DNA of 64,000 nt from JBGPGW01 sp046349515 (GTDB lineage Bacteria > Pseudomonadota > Alphaproteobacteria > CADEGL01): assembly GCA_046349515.1 (NCBI GenBank), contig JAXMCE010000001.1, positions 1-64,000 on the forward strand, read 5' to 3'. The notes beneath the pieces were generated by a model that made no database searches, was not told where the DNA came from, and worked only from the letters and a program-made list of their open reading frames with translations. The position numbers were made by a program, and so were the translations under genes. Shown in pieces: positions 8,743 to 17,445 of this stretch; within the stretch, counting starts at the first letter, position 1; each line of letters starts with the position of its first letter.

Positions 8743-9374
8743 CGCTCCCCACCCCACCGCTTCTTCTCATCACCGACCGCACACAAGCCCGCCATCCGCT
8801 CGCGGCCATCGCGCGCGCCGCGTTTCGCGCCGGCTGCCGCTGGCTGTCGCTCCGCGAGAAGGATTTGGCACCCGATGCGCGGCTCGCGCTTCTCGCCGAG
8901 CTCGTGGCGCTCGCGCGGCCCTACCGGGCGCACATCATGGTGCATGGCGACATCGCGGCCGCGGCCGCGGCGGGGGCCGCCGGTGTGCACCTTCCCTCGG
9001 GCGGCTCGGTCGAGGAGGCGCGCATGCGGCTCGGGGCCGAGGCTCTTATCGGTCTTTCGACGCACACGGGCGATGAGGTCAGCGCGGCAGCGCGCGCGGG
9101 CGCCGATTATGTGACGCTCAGCCCCATCTTCGCGACGGCGAGCAAGCCCGGCTACGGACCGGCGCTCGGTCTCGACGCGCTCGCCCGCGCCCGGCAAGGC
9201 GCCGCCGTACCGATCCTGGCGCTCGGCGGGATCACGGCCGCGAACGCCGCGGCCTGCCTTGAAGCCGGCGCCGCCGGTCTCGCCGTGATGGGGACAGTCA
9301 TGGCGGCGCAAGACCCCGAGGCCGCGATGGCCGCGATCCTCGCCGCCTTCGACCAGGGCGGACGATCACGCTGA
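8739..9374 (+). CDS. thiE: Thiamine phosphate synthase / thiazole tautomerase family (ThiE or TenI)
   Basis: 211 residues from a GTG overlapping the thiG stop. The TIM-barrel blocks LLLITDR, RWLSLREKD, IMVHGDIAAA, VHLPSGG, YVTLSPIFATASKPGYGP and LALGGITAANA identify the ThiE/TenI family. True ThiE normally has QLRxK and GVHLGQxD to bind the pyrimidine pyrophosphate. Here these read SLREK and GVHLPSGG, as in TenI, which tautomerises the ThiG product. The operon position directly after thiG fits either role. thiC and thiD are not in the window. I am sure of the family, not of which activity. Confidence 0.85.
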   Translation: MTLPTPPLLLITDRTQARHPLAAIARAAFRAGCRWLSLREKDLAPDARLALLAELVALARPYRAHIMVHGDIAAAAAAGAAGVHLPSGGSVEEARMRLGAEALIGLSTHTGDEVSAAARAGADYVTLSPIFATASKPGYGPALGLDALARARQGAAVPILALGGITAANAAACLEAGAAGLAVMGTVMAAQDPEAAMAAILAAFDQGGRSR

Positions 9375-9424
9375 CGCAGCGGGCTCCGCACACGCAGCGG
9401 GCGCCGCCCGATCCTGATGAGACG

Positions 9425-9697
9425 CTAGAAGCCGTAGCGCTGGATCTGGTCGCGCGTCAGCGCCTGGCGCGAGAGATCGCGCCGGCAATCGCCGTAGGCG
9501 GCCGAGCCTGGCGCCGCGGCCTGGCTGCACTGCGCGTGGATTTTCTCGGAGACACACTGCTTCAGCATGCCTTCCTCCAAGGTGCCCTTCTCTTCGAGGC
9601 ACTGGTCGACCAGATTCTTGACGGAGCCGCCCGATCCGCCGGAGTTGGTGCACCCGACGAGGAGGAGTGCCGCGAAGCCCATGGCCATTCGATTCAT
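9425..9697 (-). CDS. Small lipoprotein of unknown function
   Basis: 90 residues. A classic lipoprotein signal (MNRMAMGFAALLLVGC) gives acylation at C16. A Gly/Ser-rich stretch follows, then a short domain with four more cysteines (QCLEEKG, KQCVSEK, AQCSQ, DCRRD) that could form two disulfides in the periplasm. The ATG at 9697 is chosen because AAAGGA lies 8-13 bp upstream; ATGs further upstream (for example 9727) lack this. It is convergent with the thiamine operon. No known family recognised. Confidence 0.7.
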   Translation of the reverse strand: MNRMAMGFAALLLVGCTNSGGSGGSVKNLVDQCLEEKGTLEEGMLKQCVSEKIHAQCSQAAAPGSAAYGDCRRDLSRQALTRDQIQRYGF

Positions 9698-10075
9698 CTC
9701 GTGTCCTTTTCGTCTCATGTGCGGCACAGAACGGCGTTCAGGCCGATGTCATTGACCGCCAGCAAGGCGTCCGGTGCTGGAAACCTGACCCGATGGCCCC
9801 GCGCGAACCCTACAATGTCCGCGAATGGTTAAGCGACAGTGATGAGGGGCCGAGCGCGTGTCGATAGCGATGGCGGAGAGGGTTCCATTCCCCATAATAT
9901 CCGGCCGCGCGGCGGGCCGACCTGTCCATCCGTCCCTCGAGGGCGACAGACCGGCCACCGCCCCTCGCTGCCCCCACCGGCGAGAGCTTGAACGTTCTGA
10001 GCGTATCGAGACCTTCGCGTCCGGAGGGTTCGGACCCTCCGTGAACATCCGACGGGTGAAGGGGGCCCATCCCGC
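9698..10075. other. Intergenic region with a hairpin in front of a lipoprotein gene
   Basis: 378 bp between divergent lipoprotein genes. At 10023-10040 there is a perfect 7-bp stem with a four-base loop, GGAGGGT-TCGG-ACCCTCC, 35 bp before the ATG at 10076. It would lie in the 5' untranslated region and has no T-tract, so it is not a classical terminator. No other gene or RNA was recognised. Confidence 0.5.
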
Positions 10076-10690
10076 ATGCGAACGCGCATTGGCATCGCCA
10101 TCATCGCCGCCGCGGCGCTCGGCGCTTGTGCGTCGATCGAGACCTTCCGTGCGGCGCCGCGCAATCTTTGCCACGACGAGCCTGTCACGCTCACCTGGGC
10201 GGCGTCGGGCACGGTGAGGCTCGAGGCCGACCCGCCCGCGAACGGGACCGGCAACAAACCGTCCTCCGGAACCCAGGTCTTCCACCCGCATGAGAGCACG
10301 CGCTTCATGCTGACCGCCCACGGGCTCTTCTCGAGCGCCGCGGCCGAGGCCGATGTCGAGGTGGCCCCGCCGCCGCGCGAGTTCGGCGGCCTCGCCGCCT
10401 GCACGCCGGACGGGGTCGTCCTCCCGCTCCACCTCGATTCGCCGCAAGTCTCGGCGGGACTGGCGGTCGGAACCGTCACCAACATGCAGACGCGCGCGCT
10501 CGTCCTTGCCAAGGAAGGCGTCACCGCGACCCTTCCCGCCGGCACCACCTCGCGCGCCTTCGCGCGCCAGCGCGTGCTGGGCGGCTGGGATCTCAAGGCG
10601 CCGCTCGCACCCGGCGAGAGCTGCGAGGCGGCGCTTGCCTCCGTCGCCCAGCGCTTGAGCGTCCGTATCGCCTTTGCCTGCGGGGAGTGA
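10076..10690 (+). CDS. Putative lipoprotein, first gene of a phosphoesterase operon
   Basis: 204 residues. The signal MRTRIGIAIIAAAALGAC ends in a lipobox with C18. The mature part is beta-rich, with an Ig-like opening (EPVTLTWAASGTVRLEADPP) and phrases such as FMLTAHGLFSSAAAEADVEV that resemble bacterial Ig-like or adhesion-type folds. Three further cysteines lie in the mature protein. It ends 3 bp before the phosphoesterase gene, so the two are almost certainly co-transcribed. I do not recognise a named family. Confidence 0.7.
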   Translation: MRTRIGIAIIAAAALGACASIETFRAAPRNLCHDEPVTLTWAASGTVRLEADPPANGTGNKPSSGTQVFHPHESTRFMLTAHGLFSSAAAEADVEVAPPPREFGGLAACTPDGVVLPLHLDSPQVSAGLAVGTVTNMQTRALVLAKEGVTATLPAGTTSRAFARQRVLGGWDLKAPLAPGESCEAALASVAQRLSVRIAFACGE

Positions 10691-10693
10691 GCC

Positions 10694-12019
10694 ATGCTCG
10701 AAGACATCAAGACCATCGTCGTCCTCATGATGGAGAACCGCTCCTTCGACCACGTGCTCGGCCACCTGTCCCTGCCGCAGTATGGCGGGCGCGGCGACGT
10801 CGAGGGCCTCGCCAACATCGACACCGACCCGCGCTTCGCCAACATCTTCGACCAGCAGGTCTACCGCCCCTTCCCGATGGCGGATGGACCGCTTCCCCAC
10901 GACCTCCCCCACAGTCGCGCCGAGATCCAGGCCCAGATGGCGCCCCGCGGCGCCACCTTCGCCATGAGCGGCTTCGTCGAATCCTATGTCGCATTGACCA
11001 AGACCGCCGTGCTCGACCCGGCGCCCATGGGTTACCTGACGCCCGATGCGGTCGTCATGTCGCGCTTCCTCGCGGACAACTTCCTCGTCTGCGACCACTG
11101 GTTCTCGCCGCTCCCGGCCGACACGCACCCCAACCGCGTGATGGCCTTCACCGGATCGTCCCTCATCGACGACACCAAGACGCGCATCATCCCGCACCGC
11201 GACCTCGTCTTCAGCTGGCTGACCGCGCACGGCGTGCGCTGGCGCCTCTATCACTGCGGCTTTTCCTTCTTTCCGCTTTTCGGCGACATGGCGCTGGCGC
11301 TCGGCGACAACGTGCGGAACTTCCGCCGCTTCGCCGCCGACCTCGCGACGGAGGCGGAGGACGAGGCGCCGCAAGTCATCGTCATCGAGCCCGAGTACGG
11401 CGACTCGCCGGTGCATTTCGGATTCTCGCCGAACGACAACCACCCGCCGCTCCCGATCGGGCCCGGCGAGAACTTCATCCGCGAGGTCTACACCGCCCTT
11501 CTCAACAGCCCGCGCTGGCCGGGCACCCTTCTCGTCGTCATCCACGACGAGCATGGCGGTTTCTTCGACCACGTGCCGCCGGCGCCGATCAAGAGCGCGC
11601 CGCCGCCGGGCGCCCTCTACACCGAGCCCTTCGTGAGCACCGGCGTGCGCGTGCCGGCGCTCATCGCCTCGCCCCATGTCGAGCGCGGGCGCTGCTACAA
11701 GGGGACGCTCGACCACACCTCGGTCCTGCAATTGCTCGCGGAGAAATTCGCCGGGAGCGCGCGCGCCTATTCGGACGGCGTCACCATGCGCCTCGACCAG
11801 GGCATCGAGAGCCTCTCGCGCGTGCTGGCACCAACCGCGCGGACGGACCGGCCCGCGGCACCATCGACGCCGATCGCCGCGCTCCAACTCCTCCATACGA
11901 CGCGCCCCGCCCTGACCGAGAACGAAAAGGCGCTCGTCTACGCGAACAAGCAGCTCCTCGCCCACGACCGAGACCGCGCCATCCAGAAATTCCCGGAACT
12001 CCTTCACCTGCCCGAGTGA
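10694..12019 (+). CDS. Phospholipase C / acid phosphatase (AcpA-like) phosphoesterase
   Basis: 441 residues. It opens with the metal-site signature VLMMENRSFDHVLGHL (E14, N15), then has HPNRVMAFTGSS, VIVIEPEYGDSP, VIHDEHGGFFDHVPPAP, GVRVPALIASPHVERG and DHTSVLQLLAEKF, all blocks of the phospholipase C / AcpA family, which cleaves phosphate esters from phospholipids or phosphomonoesters. Unlike typical secreted members it has no signal peptide: the catalytic motif starts 12 residues from the ATG. It is sandwiched between a lipoprotein gene (3 bp gap) and a small membrane protein gene (7 bp gap). Confidence 0.85.
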   Translation: MLEDIKTIVVLMMENRSFDHVLGHLSLPQYGGRGDVEGLANIDTDPRFANIFDQQVYRPFPMADGPLPHDLPHSRAEIQAQMAPRGATFAMSGFVESYVALTKTAVLDPAPMGYLTPDAVVMSRFLADNFLVCDHWFSPLPADTHPNRVMAFTGSSLIDDTKTRIIPHRDLVFSWLTAHGVRWRLYHCGFSFFPLFGDMALALGDNVRNFRRFAADLATEAEDEAPQVIVIEPEYGDSPVHFGFSPNDNHPPLPIGPGENFIREVYTALLNSPRWPGTLLVVIHDEHGGFFDHVPPAPIKSAPPPGALYTEPFVSTGVRVPALIASPHVERGRCYKGTLDHTSVLQLLAEKFAGSARAYSDGVTMRLDQGIESLSRVLAPTARTDRPAAPSTPIAALQLLHTTRPALTENEKALVYANKQLLAHDRDRAIQKFPELLHLPE

Positions 12020-12026
12020 TCGTTCC

Positions 12027-12350
12027 ATGAGGAAGCTCGACCGCCGGCCGACGCGCCGCCACTACCTCCGCTCGTTCGCCGTGGCGGCCGTTCTCGTCGC
12101 GATCGCCCTCGGCGCGGGCGTCCTCGGCTACCACTATCTCGACGGGTTGCGCTGGGTCGACGCGCTCGTCGACGCCGCCATGATCCTCGGCGGCATGGGG
12201 CCGGTGAACCCGCTGGTCAACGACGGCGCGAAGATCTTCGCCGCCACTTATGCGCTCTTTTGCGGACTTGTCTTCCTCGCCAGCGCGGCCGTGCTGCTGG
12301 CGCCTTGGATCCATTTGCTCTTGCACCGGCTCCACGTCGACGAGGAGTAA
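12027..12350 (+). CDS. Small two-TM membrane protein
   Basis: 107 residues with two strong helices (SFAVAAVLVAIALGAGVLGYHYL and ATYALFCGLVFLASAAVLLAPWI). They flank a short loop with ILGGMGPVNPLVNDGAKIF that recalls a re-entrant pore-like turn. A basic N-terminus and a HRLHVDEE tail lie in the cytoplasm by the positive-inside rule. It follows the phosphoesterase by 7 bp and is its probable operon partner. Function unknown; an ion-channel-like fold is only a suggestion. Confidence 0.65.
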   Translation: MRKLDRRPTRRHYLRSFAVAAVLVAIALGAGVLGYHYLDGLRWVDALVDAAMILGGMGPVNPLVNDGAKIFAATYALFCGLVFLASAAVLLAPWIHLLLHRLHVDEE

Positions 12351-12390
12351 CGTGGACCAATGGTCGGTTGCCGTGGCCGGAGCCGACGTC

Positions 12391-12951
12391 TCAGAGATGG
12401 AGAAGCGTCGGCGCGAACCAGCCGAGCAAGGCGAACGCGGCTCCGATGATGCCAAGGCCGGCCGCGCCGAAGGCCAGCAGCACGACGTCCGTCACGACCG
12501 AGGCCGAGGCCAGCACGATCGCGATCTGCAGCGCGCCCGACGACAGCTCATAGGCGTGGTAGGCGGCCTCCGCCTCGTCGCGCTTGGCCTCGGCCGCGCG
12601 GGCGCGGGCCATGAGCTCCTTCCGGCCTTCCTGCGCGTCGGGCTCGGAGTCCCAACGCGCGACGCTCTCGCGCCAGGATGCGAGCTGCTTCTCCATGCGC
12701 GCCTTCGCGTCGCCCGCGAGCGTCGCGCCGATGGTGCTCTCGACGAGCTCGACAGCCGTGCGCACCACCGTGATGCGCACGGTCTTGGCCTGGAAGAAGC
12801 TCCAGAGGTCGGACGCCTCGATGTTGCGGGCGAGCGTCCTATGGAGCGCGTTCTTCCCGCCCGCCTCGGCCAAGGCGAGCACGGCCGCGAGAACGGCGAT
12901 GAGCACCGCGATCCGCTTATTCGTGTGATGGACGTGGAGGCCTTCTGCCAT
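12391..12951 (-). CDS. DUF4337-type membrane protein
   Basis: 186 residues from the ATG at 12951 (MAEGLHVHHTNKRIAVLIA). A TM follows directly (IAVLIAVLAAVLALAEAGG), then a long charged helical region (about 45-130, rich in Glu, Arg and Ala, coiled-coil-like), and two C-terminal helices (ALQIAIVLASASVVTDVVLL and LGIIGAAFALLGWF). This TM / soluble helix / TM-TM layout and the NKRIA...ALAEAGGKNA start match the DUF4337 family, which has no known function. It is convergent with the phosphoesterase operon (40 bp gap). Confidence 0.75.
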   Translation of the reverse strand: MAEGLHVHHTNKRIAVLIAVLAAVLALAEAGGKNALHRTLARNIEASDLWSFFQAKTVRITVVRTAVELVESTIGATLAGDAKARMEKQLASWRESVARWDSEPDAQEGRKELMARARAAEAKRDEAEAAYHAYELSSGALQIAIVLASASVVTDVVLLAFGAAGLGIIGAAFALLGWFAPTLLHL

Positions 12952-13118
12952 GCCCGCCTTCCCCTGCCGCGATCGCCGCCGATGACGCGCGCCCGATCCC
13001 GCGCCATATGCCCCGGCGCCACCGGCGTTGCAAGCCGCTTGTCTTTGCCCGCCGGTTCGCCTTGGATGGACGCCGATTTCCTCACGGGCGAATCGAACCC
13101 GGCGGGCAGGAGGCGGCG

Positions 13119-13562
13119 ATGGATGCAATGGATCGCACGTTCATGGACCGGGCGATCGTCCAGGCCATGAAGAGCGCCGGCGAAGGCGGCGTGCCGGTCG
13201 GCTCGACCTTGGCCTGGCGCGGCGTGCTCGTCGCGGAGGGCCACAACCAGCGCCAGCAGCAGAAGGTCATCACGCTCCACGGCGAGACGGACTGCCTCAT
13301 GAAGGCGGGCCTCTTCGGCCGCTGGCGGGAGACCACGCTCTACACCACCTTGAGCCCCTGCATGATGTGCACGGGCACGATCATCCAATTCGGGATCCCG
13401 CGCGTCGTCATCGCCGACGCTGAGAATTTCGGCGGCAACGAGGAGTTCCTGAGAAGCCGCGGCGTCACGGTCGACATCCAGCGCGACGAAGCCATGATCG
13501 CGTTCTTCCGCGACTGGAAGGCGCGCAACATGGAAATCTGGAACGGCGACATCGGCGTGTGA
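13119..13562 (+). CDS. Cytosine deaminase-like enzyme (CDA fold, yeast FCY1 type)
   Basis: 147 residues, a single cytidine-deaminase fold. Zinc ligands H54 (LHGETDC), C81 and C84 (LSPCMMC) and the proton shuttle E56 are intact. Around them the sequence tracks the small yeast-type cytosine deaminase (GGVPVGS, TTLYTTLSPC, IIQFGIPRVV, NGDIGV at the C-terminus) rather than TadA or the bacterial CodA amidohydrolase. Cytosine, or a related N-heterocycle such as a creatinine-like imine, would be deaminated. The ATG at 13119 has AGGAGG at 13109-13114. It lies 10 bp before the hydrolase gene. Confidence 0.85.
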   Translation: MDAMDRTFMDRAIVQAMKSAGEGGVPVGSTLAWRGVLVAEGHNQRQQQKVITLHGETDCLMKAGLFGRWRETTLYTTLSPCMMCTGTIIQFGIPRVVIADAENFGGNEEFLRSRGVTVDIQRDEAMIAFFRDWKARNMEIWNGDIGV

Positions 13563-13572
13563 GGACAAGGGC

Positions 13573-14580
13573 ATGGGCAACGCACCGACATTCGACATCC
13601 ATCCGGACATGAACGAGCTGCTCGCGGCCAAGGCCGCGGTCAATCCGGAAACGGGGGCCGGGCCGACCCGCACCCAGTGGGACAGCTACGACGCGGCGCT
13701 CCGCCGCCCCTATCCCACGGACATGCGCGTCGAGGACATGCGCCTGCCGTGCACGATCAAGGGCGGGCCCGGTGCGGGCACGCGGCACGATGCGCCGGCG
13801 CGCCTCTACCGTCCGGGACAGGCCGCGGCCGCGGGCTCGCCCCTCGTCGTCTACATCCATGGCGGCGGCTTCATCAAAGGCAGCCTCGAGAGCGGCGACC
13901 CCATTGCCGCGGGCATTGCCGAGCGGACAGGGTTCCCCGTCATCAGCATCGACTACCGCCTGGCGCCCGAGCACCCCTTCCCCTGGGGCGTCGAAGATTG
14001 CTACGCCGCGATCGCGCACATCGTCGAGAACGCGTCCCGCTTCGGCGCCGATCCCACGCGCATCGGCCTCTGGGGCGACAGTGCGGGCGGCAACATGGCG
14101 GCGGCGTCCTGCCTGCTTGCGCGCGACCGGGGCAACCCGGCGATCGCGGCGCAGGTGATCGTCTATCCGTGCTTGACCGACGAGCTGACCTCGCCCTCCT
14201 ACGAGACCTATCGCCATGCCTCGGTCACGACGGCGGCGATGGAGCGGTCCTGGTCGCTCTATCTCGGCGACCGGCGACCCACGCGCGATCCTTACGCGGC
14301 GCCGGTCAAGGCCAAGGACCTCTCGAACCTGCCGCCGGCCTTCATCCACGTGGCGGAGGTCGACTGCCTCGCCGATGACGGCATCATATACGCGCGGCGC
14401 TTGAAGGAGGCCGGAAGCCCCGCGATCCTCCGCATCGCCAAGCGCATGATTCACGGCTTCACGCGCGCACGGCACTCAGGGCCAGCGGCGGCCGCCGAGT
14501 TCGATGCGCCGTGCACGTTTCTCAAGGACGTGCTCGCGGCGGGCCAACCGGGCGCGGCGAAGCGCCGGGCGCTTCCCTAG
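13573..14580 (+). CDS. Alpha/beta hydrolase, hormone-sensitive-lipase type
   Basis: 335 residues. The oxyanion-hole motif YIHGGGF (H96-G99), the nucleophile S170 in GDSAGGN, acid D264 (VAEVDCLADDG) and H294 (KRMIHGF) form a complete HSL-type esterase set. An N-terminal cap of about 75 residues precedes the fold. It is cytoplasmic, with no signal peptide. It is co-directional and 10 bp downstream of the deaminase and about 100 bp upstream of the M20 amidohydrolase, so it may hydrolyse an ester or amide intermediate of the same route. The substrate cannot be assigned. Confidence 0.88.
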   Translation: MGNAPTFDIHPDMNELLAAKAAVNPETGAGPTRTQWDSYDAALRRPYPTDMRVEDMRLPCTIKGGPGAGTRHDAPARLYRPGQAAAAGSPLVVYIHGGGFIKGSLESGDPIAAGIAERTGFPVISIDYRLAPEHPFPWGVEDCYAAIAHIVENASRFGADPTRIGLWGDSAGGNMAAASCLLARDRGNPAIAAQVIVYPCLTDELTSPSYETYRHASVTTAAMERSWSLYLGDRRPTRDPYAAPVKAKDLSNLPPAFIHVAEVDCLADDGIIYARRLKEAGSPAILRIAKRMIHGFTRARHSGPAAAAEFDAPCTFLKDVLAAGQPGAAKRRALP

Positions 14581-14678
14581 CGGCACATCGCACGCATTCC
14601 CGTCGCTGGCGGAACGGTACGGCGGGGCCGTCCGTGCTACGCTCCCGCTACCGACGTTCCATCTCGAGGGAGCACGCC

Positions 14679-15908
14679 ATGCCGCGCATCAACGCCGAGC
14701 GACTCCTGGCCGATCTCAAGGCGCTGCGCAATTTCGGCGCAACCGGCCACGGCGTCGTGCGCACCTCGCTCTCGGAGCCTGACCTGGCCGCGCGTGCCTG
14801 GCTCCTCGGCCGCATGCGCGAGGCGGGGCTCGACGCGCGCATCGACGGAATCGGCAACGTGATCGGCCGCTCGCGCCATCCGGGGAAGGCGCTGCTCATG
14901 GGCTCGCACACCGACACGCAGCCCAAGGGCGGCTGGCTCGACGGGGCGATGGGCGTGATCTACGCGCTCGAAATCGCCCGTGCGCTCGCCGAAGACAGCG
15001 AGACGCGGGGGCTTCCCGTCGACGTCGCCTCCTGGATCGACGAGGAAGGCAGCTTCGGCATCTGCCTCGGCAGCCGCTCGTTCTGCGGCCAGATCGGCGA
15101 GGAAACGATCGAGACGGCGCGGAACGCGGCGGGACGCGGCTTCAAGGAGCTGCTCCGGGCCGCGGGCTACGACTCCTCGCCCCGCGACCGCATCGATCCC
15201 GGCCGCTATCTCGGCTACTTCGAGGCCCACATCGAGCAGGGCGGACACCTCGAAGCGACCGGCAACCGGATCGGAATCGTGACGGCCATCGTCGGCATTC
15301 GCACCTTCAAGGTGCAGTTCAAGGGTGTCCAAAACCACGCCGGCACCACCCCCATGCCCATCCGGAAAGATGCGGGCATGGCCCTCATCCGCTTCGCCTA
15401 TGCGGTGAACGAATCATTCCGCGGGCTCGCGGGCGAGCGCACGGTGTGGACCATCGGCCGCGCCTCCTTCGAACCCGGCGCCCACAGCATCATCCCGGGC
15501 CGCGCGGAGATGACGCTCCAGTTCCGCGATCCCGAGCTCGGCCGGCTCGATGCGTTCGAGGCGGCGTTCCGCGCCCTCGTCGAGCGCACGAACCGCGACG
15601 GCCCGGTCGAGATCGAGGTGGTCCCCATGGGCACTCCGATCGTACCGACGCCCATGGACGAGGGACTCTTGGGCCACGTGGCGGCCGCGGCCGAGGCGTA
15701 CGCGCCGGGAAAATGGCTGCGCATGCCGAGCGGCGCGGGCCACGACGCCATGATCATCGCGAAAGCGATCCCCGCCGCCATGATGTTCGTGCCGAGCATC
15801 GGCGGCGTCAGCCACGACTTCGCCGAGGACACGTCCGAGGACGATATCGCGCTCGGCTGCCAGGTGGCCGCCACGGCCGCCGCCTCTCTCCTCAAGGCGC
15901 ATAACTGA
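14679..15908 (+). CDS. M20-family amidohydrolase (N-carbamoyl-amino-acid hydrolase / allantoate amidohydrolase type)
   Basis: 409 residues. The binuclear-metal motif GSHTDTQPKGGWLDGAMG gives H77, D79 and D88, the catalytic pair is in IDEEGSFG, and the dimerisation-domain block VKFKG/HAGTTPM is present (FKGVQNHAGTTPMPIRKDA). The C-terminal metal histidine lies in GVSHDFAEDTSEDD. These define the hydantoinase/carbamoylase branch, which releases CO2 and ammonia from N-carbamoyl amino acids or from allantoate and ureidoglycine. The start is chosen for CGAGGGAG at 14665-14672. It sits in a catabolic run of deaminase, hydrolase and amine-oxidase-like genes. Confidence 0.88.
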   Translation: MPRINAERLLADLKALRNFGATGHGVVRTSLSEPDLAARAWLLGRMREAGLDARIDGIGNVIGRSRHPGKALLMGSHTDTQPKGGWLDGAMGVIYALEIARALAEDSETRGLPVDVASWIDEEGSFGICLGSRSFCGQIGEETIETARNAAGRGFKELLRAAGYDSSPRDRIDPGRYLGYFEAHIEQGGHLEATGNRIGIVTAIVGIRTFKVQFKGVQNHAGTTPMPIRKDAGMALIRFAYAVNESFRGLAGERTVWTIGRASFEPGAHSIIPGRAEMTLQFRDPELGRLDAFEAAFRALVERTNRDGPVEIEVVPMGTPIVPTPMDEGLLGHVAAAAEAYAPGKWLRMPSGAGHDAMIIAKAIPAAMMFVPSIGGVSHDFAEDTSEDDIALGCQVAATAAASLLKAHN

Positions 15909-16050
15909 TCGAACCTGCCGCCCCGCCATTGTCCCCGTGGCGACGGCCGACCGCCGCACCGATGACGGCGGCGAATACGGGGGCGCTTGAACGAGCCCGG
16001 CAGTCCTGCGACCCTTCGCATCGCGAGATCGCCGGGGCGCATCGACGACG

Positions 16051-17385
16051 GTGGACGGCAATGGGAGCGGTGGCGTGATGCGGGCGAACGGCGATCTCTT
16101 CGCGCCGGACTTCAAGGAAACTCCCTACTGGTGGGACGCGGCCCCGCACGAGACATGCGCGCCCGGCCCGCCGCCCGCAACGGCCGACGTCGTGGTGGTG
16201 GGATCGGGCTTCACGGGCCTCAATGCCGCGATCGACCTCGCCCGCGCGGGCCGCAGCACCGCGGTCTTCGATGCGGGCGATCTCGGCCAGGGTGCCAGCA
16301 AGCGGACCTTCGGCTTCGTCGGCATGGCCTTGCGGCACGGCTTCCGCGCGCTCACGAAGCGTCATGGCGTCGCCTACGCGGTCGAAGTCTATCGGGAAGC
16401 GCGCGCGGCCTTCGATTCCGTCGCCGAGCGCGTGCGCACGGAACGGATCGACTGCCATTTCAATGCGGGCGGGCGCCTCATCCTCGCGCGTTCGAAGCGG
16501 CAGTTCGACGATCTCGCGGACGAGTACAAGACCCGCGAGGCGCATCTCGGCACGCGCTTCTCCCTCATGACCGGCGCGGCCGTCGAGGACGAGATCAGGT
16601 CCGAGCTCTACTACGGCGCGGCGCTCATCCCCGAACTCGCCTCGATCCACCCGGGCCTCTACCACGCGGGCCTGCTCGCGCGCGCGAAGGAAGCGGGTGT
16701 CACGCTTCTGCCTGGAACGCCGGTGACGCGCATCGAGGCCGAGGCGACGGGGTTCAAGGTCGTGACGCCGCGCGGCATCACCCGCGCCCGCGACGTGCTC
16801 GTCGCGACCAACGGCTATTCGGGCCCGGCCGTGCCCTGGGTCGAGCGCCGCATGATCCCCTTCGACGGCCACGTGATCGCGACGGAAGAACTCACGCCCG
16901 CCGCGATGGCACGCATCCTGCCCAAGGATCGGAGCGTCCTCGACCACGCGCACCACATCATGTCGATCCGCCGCACACCGGACCAGAAGCGCATCCTCTT
17001 CGTGTGGCGCACGGCCGCGCGGCCGACGACGGCCCGCATGATGGGCGCGCGGCTCCTGGCCGACGCCGCCACGATCGTGCCGGCGATCGCGACGGTGCGA
17101 CTCTCCCACGCCTGGTCGGGGCGCTGCGCCGCCTCCTTCGACCAGTGGCCTCACCTCACGATGCATGACGGCATGCACGTCGCGGGCGGCTACTGCTACG
17201 CCGGCATCCACATGTCGACCTATCTCGGACGGAAAGCGGCCGCGCGCATCCTGGGCCGGCCTGACGGGCGCACGGTCTTCGCCGACCGGCCCTTCCCCAC
17301 CGTTCCCGGTTACCGGGGCAATCCGTGGTTCATGCCCATCGTGATGAAGAGGTACGATCTCCTCGATCGGTGGGAGCGGCGGTAG
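16051..17385 (+). CDS. DAO-family FAD-dependent oxidoreductase
   Basis: 444 residues. After a leader of about 40 residues (PYWWDAAPHE) comes the FAD motif VVVVGSGFTGLNAAIDLARAG. The DAO-type second motif is DLGQGASKRTFGFVG, and the C-terminal FAD contact is HVAGGYCYAGIHMSTYLG. The opening YWWD and overall plan resemble gamma-glutamylputrescine oxidases and related amine oxidases (PuuB-like), but an amino-acid or betaine substrate is equally possible. An alternative start is the ATG at 16078. It ends the plus-strand catabolic run that began at 13119. Confidence 0.85.
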   Translation: MDGNGSGGVMRANGDLFAPDFKETPYWWDAAPHETCAPGPPPATADVVVVGSGFTGLNAAIDLARAGRSTAVFDAGDLGQGASKRTFGFVGMALRHGFRALTKRHGVAYAVEVYREARAAFDSVAERVRTERIDCHFNAGGRLILARSKRQFDDLADEYKTREAHLGTRFSLMTGAAVEDEIRSELYYGAALIPELASIHPGLYHAGLLARAKEAGVTLLPGTPVTRIEAEATGFKVVTPRGITRARDVLVATNGYSGPAVPWVERRMIPFDGHVIATEELTPAAMARILPKDRSVLDHAHHIMSIRRTPDQKRILFVWRTAARPTTARMMGARLLADAATIVPAIATVRLSHAWSGRCAASFDQWPHLTMHDGMHVAGGYCYAGIHMSTYLGRKAAARILGRPDGRTVFADRPFPTVPGYRGNPWFMPIVMKRYDLLDRWERR

Positions 17386-17445
17386 AGAGTGCGGCGACGG
17401 TTGCGCCATACGCCTTATTAGAGCGAACGCGTCCTGTCGGAGACG

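Noticed and set aside
9749..12028. A 759-codon minus-strand frame over the lipoprotein and phosphoesterase genes
   Set aside because: Same GC-rich mirror effect; the opposite strand carries intact family motifs.
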